Of a stretch of 64,000 nucleotides of DNA, positions 60,267 through 64,000 are shown in pieces. The stretch lies in contig JASFYI010000001.1 in NCBI GenBank assembly GCA_030055515.1, forward strand, positions 124,001-188,000, in the 5' to 3' direction. Under the pieces are notes generated by a model. That model made no database searches and was not told where the DNA came from. It saw only the letters and a list, made by a program, of their open reading frames with translations. The stretch's first letter is position 1. Every line of letters begins with the position of its first letter. This stretch comes from Methanolinea sp. Lineage in GTDB: Archaea > Halobacteriota > Methanomicrobia > Methanomicrobiales > Methanospirillaceae. The translations under genes and the position numbers were made by a program.

Positions 60267-61361
60267 ATGGACTTAGAAAAAGCAAGGGAACGAAGGTTGG
60301 GTACCTTTGAGAAGTATCTCACGGTGTGGGTCGCGCTCTGCATCCTCGCAGGGATCGGTCTTGGTGCGGTTGCTCCCGGTGTTGCAGTGGCACTCGATTC
60401 ATTTTCTGTCTACCACGTCTCCATCCCTATCGCAATAGCCCTCTTCTTCATGATGTACCCCATCATGGTGAAGATCGACTTTGCCGAGGTAGTCAAGGCC
60501 GCCCGTACCCCCAAGCCCGTGGCAATGACCCTCTTCATCAATTGGGCGATAAAGCCATTCACGATGTACTTCATCGCGACGTTGTTCCTTGGTTCCATAT
60601 TCGTCTCCCTCATACCCGGGACTGAGGTGCTCGCAGACGGGAGTACGGTCGATCTCTGGAGGAGTTACGTCGCGGGGTGTATCCTGCTTGGCATCGCGCC
60701 GTGCACCGCGATGGTCCTCGTGTGGAGCTACCTCGCGCGGGGAAATGACGGCCTCACCCTCGTGATGGTTGCAATCAACTCGATCACAATGCTCGTTCTC
60801 TACGCCCCGCTCGGCGGATTCCTCCTCGGCGTGAACGCGATGCCGATCCCGTGGGAGACAATACTCCTCTCCGTTGCCATGTACGTCGGTCTCCCCCTCC
60901 TCGCCGGGTACTTTACGAGGAAGTGGATCATCCGGCGGAAGGGAATGGCGTGGTTCGAGACGAAGTTCCTCCACCTGCTCACGCCGGTCGCGATAGTTGC
61001 ACTCCTCGGGACACTTGTCCTCCTCTTTACCTTCAAGGGGAACGTCATCGTCGAGAACCCGCTCACCATACTCTGGATTGCAATCCCCCTCTTCATCCAG
61101 ACCATGTGCATCTTCTCGCTCGGGTACTTTGCCCTCGCCCGCTGGCTGACGCTTCCCTACCGCGATGCTGCACCGGCCGCGATGATCGGGGCATCGAACC
61201 ACTTCGAGGTCGCCATCGCCACGGCGACGGTTCTCTTCGGCCTCTCCTCCGGGGCAGCGCTCGCGACAGTCGTGGGGGTTCTCATCGAGGTGCCCGTGAT
61301 GCTCCTGCTCGTGGAGATATGCCTCCGGACGAGGGGTCTTTTCAGGGACGAGCCGGAATAA
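60267..61361 (+). CDS. acr3: ACR3-family arsenite efflux transporter
   Basis: 364 residues with about ten membrane helices. [22 protein letters not shown] near the N-terminus, [19 protein letters not shown] near residue 75, and the strongly conserved [24 protein letters not shown] near residue 140, holding the cysteine needed for arsenite transport, are all typical of ACR3. [13 protein letters not shown] comes later. It exports As(III) by the proton gradient. ATG 60267 was chosen because it starts the family N-terminus ([16 protein letters not shown]). It is 174 bp from the DGC gene and may have its own promoter. Confidence 0.95.
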   Translation: MDLEKARERRLGTFEKYLTVWVALCILAGIGLGAVAPGVAVALDSFSVYHVSIPIAIALFFMMYPIMVKIDFAEVVKAARTPKPVAMTLFINWAIKPFTMYFIATLFLGSIFVSLIPGTEVLADGSTVDLWRSYVAGCILLGIAPCTAMVLVWSYLARGNDGLTLVMVAINSITMLVLYAPLGGFLLGVNAMPIPWETILLSVAMYVGLPLLAGYFTRKWIIRRKGMAWFETKFLHLLTPVAIVALLGTLVLLFTFKGNVIVENPLTILWIAIPLFIQTMCIFSLGYFALARWLTLPYRDAAPAAMIGASNHFEVAIATATVLFGLSSGAALATVVGVLIEVPVMLLLVEICLRTRGLFRDEPE

Positions 61362-61508
61362 CGGGACTTTTCGCGGGACGAACCGTCCGGCATTCTGAAC
61401 CGTCCCTTCCTCCCCCTGATTTTCCCTTGGGAATATTTTTGGTTGGACGACGACGATGCTGTAATTACCGGTGACCGTGGAGACATCGACAGGCAGGGAA
61501 GGCTATTC

Positions 61509-62915
61509 ATGAGTAGGAGAGAGGATCACGGAAAGGATACTGCGGAGAGGCGGGCCATCCTCCTCATCGCGGTACTCACGTCGTTCCTCACGCCCTTCAT
61601 GATATCGTCCGTCAACATCGCCATCCCTGACATCGGCTCTGAATTCGGCGCGGACGCGGTGCTCCTCGGGTGGATCCCCACCTCCTACATCCTCGCATCG
61701 GCCATCATCCTCATCCCCGTGGGCAGGCTCGCCGACATCCACGGCATGCGGCGGGTCTTCTTCCCCGGCATCGTCATCTTCACCCTCTCGTCCCTCCTCT
61801 GCGCGCTGTCCTCATCCACCCCCATGCTCATCGGCCTCCGGGTGCTGCAGGGGATAGGGAATGCCATGGTCTATTCGACCGCGGTCGCCGCGCTCACGGC
61901 GGTCTATCCCCCGGGGAAGAGGGGGATGGTGCTCGGGCTGAGCGTCGCGGCCACGTACACCGGGCTCTCGCTCGGGCCGGTCCTCGGGGGGATCCTCACG
62001 TGGAATTTCGGGTGGCGGAGCACTTTCCTCGCGGTAATCCCGGTATCGGTGGCGATCATCCTCCTCCTCCTGAAGAACGGCCACGAGTGGACCGAACCCT
62101 TCCCGGAGAGGTTCGACCTCGCCGGGTCTATCCTGTACGGGTTCTCGCTCCTCTGCCTCATCTACGGGCTCTCTCTCCTCCCCGAGACACCGGGCTTTGC
62201 CATCACCGCGTTGTGCATCCCCCTCGGTGCGGCGTTCGTCCTCTGGGAGAGGCGAACGGAGAGCCCGATCATCAGGATCGACCTTTTCCTGAGCAACCGT
62301 GTCTTCTCGTTCTCGAGCATCGCGACCATGATCAATTACTCAGCCACCTTCGCGACCAGCTTCCTCCTCGCCCTCTACCTGCAGTACGTGAGGGGTCTGG
62401 ACCCGCAGACCGCGGGGATCATCCTCGCGGCGCAGCCGGTCGTGCAGGCGGCATTCTCCCCCGCGGCCGGCCGGCTCTCAGACCGCGTGGAACCCGGCGT
62501 GATCGCGTCCGCGGGGATGGGCGTGACCGTGGTTGGCCTCGCCCTGCTCTCCCTCCTTTCAGAAGAGACCCCCATCCCCTTCCTCGTGTCTGCCCTCGTC
62601 GTCCTCGGTGTAGGGTTTGCACTCTTCTCTTCGCCCAACACCAACGCTGTCATGAGCTCCGTGGGACGGGAATTCCTCGGGATCGCGTCGGCGACCGTTG
62701 CAACCGCCCGGCAGGTCGGGATGATGCTCTCCCTCGGCATCACCATGGTCATCTTCGCGGTGGTTATCGGCCGGGTACAGGTGACTCCCGACGTGCACGC
62801 GCAGCTCCTCGCGAGCATCAAGGTCGCATTCACGCTGTTTGCGGTCCTCTGCGCGGCCGGGATCTACTTCTCCCTCTCCCGTGGGAATGTCCGGGAGGGG
62901 GGCAAATCCGGGTGA
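61509..62915 (+). CDS. Major facilitator transporter, DHA2-type drug exporter
   Basis: 468 residues, 14 predicted membrane helices. The N-terminal motif A is GRLADIHGMRRVFFPG near residue 82, motif D1-like sequence TPFMISSVNIAIPDIGSEFG is near residue 30, and motif C reads AATYTGLSLGPVLGGIL near residue 150. This is the EmrB/QacA-like group that exports toxic compounds in exchange for protons. The substrate is not predictable. ATG 61509 follows GGGAAGG; the open frame runs upstream to 61443 without a family-like sequence. A TTCCC-TT-GGGAA inverted repeat and GAATATTTTT lie about 80 bp upstream, so it probably has its own promoter. Confidence 0.88.
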   Translation: MSRREDHGKDTAERRAILLIAVLTSFLTPFMISSVNIAIPDIGSEFGADAVLLGWIPTSYILASAIILIPVGRLADIHGMRRVFFPGIVIFTLSSLLCALSSSTPMLIGLRVLQGIGNAMVYSTAVAALTAVYPPGKRGMVLGLSVAATYTGLSLGPVLGGILTWNFGWRSTFLAVIPVSVAIILLLLKNGHEWTEPFPERFDLAGSILYGFSLLCLIYGLSLLPETPGFAITALCIPLGAAFVLWERRTESPIIRIDLFLSNRVFSFSSIATMINYSATFATSFLLALYLQYVRGLDPQTAGIILAAQPVVQAAFSPAAGRLSDRVEPGVIASAGMGVTVVGLALLSLLSEETPIPFLVSALVVLGVGFALFSSPNTNAVMSSVGREFLGIASATVATARQVGMMLSLGITMVIFAVVIGRVQVTPDVHAQLLASIKVAFTLFAVLCAAGIYFSLSRGNVREGGKSG

Positions 62916-63059
62916 CGGAAGCACGGAGGGGGCGTGACGCGGGGCCGGGCACCCGTGGGACCGGTGGGAACCGCGTGACCGTCCCGGGTATTGCCCGTCA
63001 GCAGCGTGACCACATTCTGGGGACTCGTCCTTGCAGCAGCCCGGGGACCGCGGTCTGCA

Positions 63060-64000
63060 TCATCCCGTCCGCACCAGCCGCCCGATGAATACCCCTGCCC
63101 AGAGGTACCCGACGAGCCCGCCGGTGATGTTCCCGGCGACGATCCCGAGGTAGACCCCGAGTTCACCGAGGCTGAGGACGAGCCCGAGCGTGTACGCGAA
63201 GAGGACGATGAAGGCAATCGTCCGCAGGAGGCTGATGACGAGGGAAGTGACGCCGTGCCCGGTCCCCTGGAATACGGCGGCAGAGAACATCCCCAGCGGG
63301 ATGAAGGGGTAAAAGAGGCACATCGTGTGGAAGAAGAGGATGAAATCCGGGGAGAGGTGTGCGCTCCCGGGCGAGTACGTGAAGAGCGCGGTGATCTGGG
63401 GGGCGAGCATGTAGGTGAGGAGGGCGGTCACGAGGCCGATTGCAATCCCGATGCGGATCGAGTACCTGTGCACGGTCCGGATCTTCTCAAACTCCCTTGC
63501 CCCGTATGCCGCCCCGGCAACGGCGATGACCGAGACCGCGATCCCTATCAGGGGGACGATCGCGAACATCACGATCCTCCACCCCGAGGTGTAGACGGCG
63601 ACCGCGTCGGTGCCCGCGATCGCGACGAGGATCCTGTTGATCGAGAGGGACATGAGCGAGAGGAGGAGGTACTCGATGCTCGCCGGGATTCCGACGCCGA
63701 GGATGGACCGGAATATCCGCACGTCCGGGGAGAAACCCCTGACCTTCAGGTTGACGAACGTGTCCCGCTTCACGAGGAACCAGTAGGCGAGCACGACGAG
63801 GACAGATGCGATGGAGATGACCGTCGCGATCGCGGCACCGGCGACGCCGAGCCCGGCCCAGTAGATGAGGACCGGGTCGAGGACGATGTTGAGGACGGAC
63901 GAGATGGCGATCGCGTGCATCGTCCTCTTCGTGTCCCCTTCAGCCCTGAGGACGGCGTAGGCCATCTGGACGACGAGGAAGAAAACCGTGCCTAAAAAGA
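63060..64000 (-). CDS. MATE-family efflux transporter, N-terminus cut by window edge
   Basis: 313 residues are visible and the frame is still open at the right edge, so about the first third is missing. MAYAVLRAEGDTKRTMHAIAISSVLNIVLDPVLIYWAGLGVAGAAIATVIS matches the central conserved stretch of MATE proteins, and FQGTGHGVTSLVISLLRTIAF is the mirror stretch in the second half. It exports organic cations, or flips lipid-linked compounds in some branches, using ion gradients. It is convergent with the MFS gene. The C-terminus has no unusual extension. Confidence 0.9.
   Translation of the reverse strand, partial: FLGTVFFLVVQMAYAVLRAEGDTKRTMHAIAISSVLNIVLDPVLIYWAGLGVAGAAIATVISIASVLVVLAYWFLVKRDTFVNLKVRGFSPDVRIFRSILGVGIPASIEYLLLSLMSLSINRILVAIAGTDAVAVYTSGWRIVMFAIVPLIGIAVSVIAVAGAAYGAREFEKIRTVHRYSIRIGIAIGLVTALLTYMLAPQITALFTYSPGSAHLSPDFILFFHTMCLFYPFIPLGMFSAAVFQGTGHGVTSLVISLLRTIAFIVLFAYTLGLVLSLGELGVYLGIVAGNITGGLVGYLWAGVFIGRLVRTG

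Noticed and set aside
1-64000. CRISPR array or insertion sequence
   Set aside because: No regularly spaced repeats and no transposase-like protein were seen on either strand.

Overview
The window is 64 kb of high-GC DNA from an archaeon, most likely a methanogen of the order Methanomicrobiales. The signs are archaeal information-processing genes (RadA, an RPA made of repeated OB folds, FEN1 with a C-terminal PCNA box, NOG1-type GTPase), a stand-alone B subunit of GMP synthase, archaetidylinositol-phosphate synthase, a presenilin-type protease of the PSH family, methanogen-restricted DUF1890/DUF1894 proteins, lysine synthesis through DapL, and TATA-type promoters, several apparently giving leaderless mRNAs. 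Coding density is high, many genes overlap by ATGA, GTGA or TTGA, and I see no insertion sequence or CRISPR array. Both edges cut genes: a TPR-like protein on the left and a MATE transporter on the right.

Layout. 1-2.4 kb: TPR-like protein, ALG5-like glycosyltransferase and a small conserved-looking protein. 2.5-6.9 kb: pyrG, GMP synthase B, argD and iron/manganese superoxide dismutase. 7.1-13.8 kb: hisC, adenylate kinase-like and archaetidylinositol-phosphate synthase genes in one overlapping unit, then fen, a small membrane protein, presenilin protease, NOG1 GTPase, a HTH-CBS regulator and a PRC-barrel protein. 13.8-19.5 kb: phosphoglycolate phosphatase, radA, RPA, lysA and dapL. 19.7-25.5 kb: cutA, an FdhD-like gene, DUF1890, DUF1894 and a two-gene 2-oxoacid:ferredoxin oxidoreductase, followed by glutamate dehydrogenase; this looks like a methanogen-specific redox/2-oxoacid module. 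25.6-36.5 kb: accessory enzymes (UPF0316 membrane protein, beta-lactamase-fold hydrolase, SagB-type nitroreductase, DUF2284, iron-sulfur flavoprotein, SRAP, HAD phosphatase, MBL-rhodanese, PPOX-fold protein, DUF255). 36.6-43.8 kb: a DNA-repair island with mutS, mutL, class II photolyase and a MutY-like glycosylase.

44.1-55.6 kb: fourteen genes on the minus strand, nearly all overlapping, carry tetrapyrrole synthesis from glutamyl-tRNA through uroporphyrinogen to sirohydrochlorin and most of the anaerobic corrin ring path (sirC-hemA-hemB-hemL-hemC-cobA-cbiT-cbiL-cbiF-cbiG-cbiH-cbiC-cbiD-cbiE). Uroporphyrinogen-III synthase, a cobalt chelatase and CbiJ are absent. The product would feed vitamin B12 cofactors and, in a methanogen, coenzyme F430.

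55.8-63 kb: past a tRNA-Gly(GCC) the coding density drops. A lipoprotein, a ferredoxin:thioredoxin-reductase catalytic-chain homologue with a Cys-rich N-terminus, and an arsenic-type efflux/redox operon follow (ArsP-like permease, small CC protein, CxxC thioredoxin-fold protein, DGC zinc-binding protein, ACR3 arsenite exporter). A perfect 20-bp palindrome overlapping the TATA box upstream of the permease looks like an ArsR-type operator. An MFS exporter and the partial MATE exporter close the window. The best candidates for new biology are the FdhD-like/DUF1890/DUF1894 module and this arsenic-type operon.
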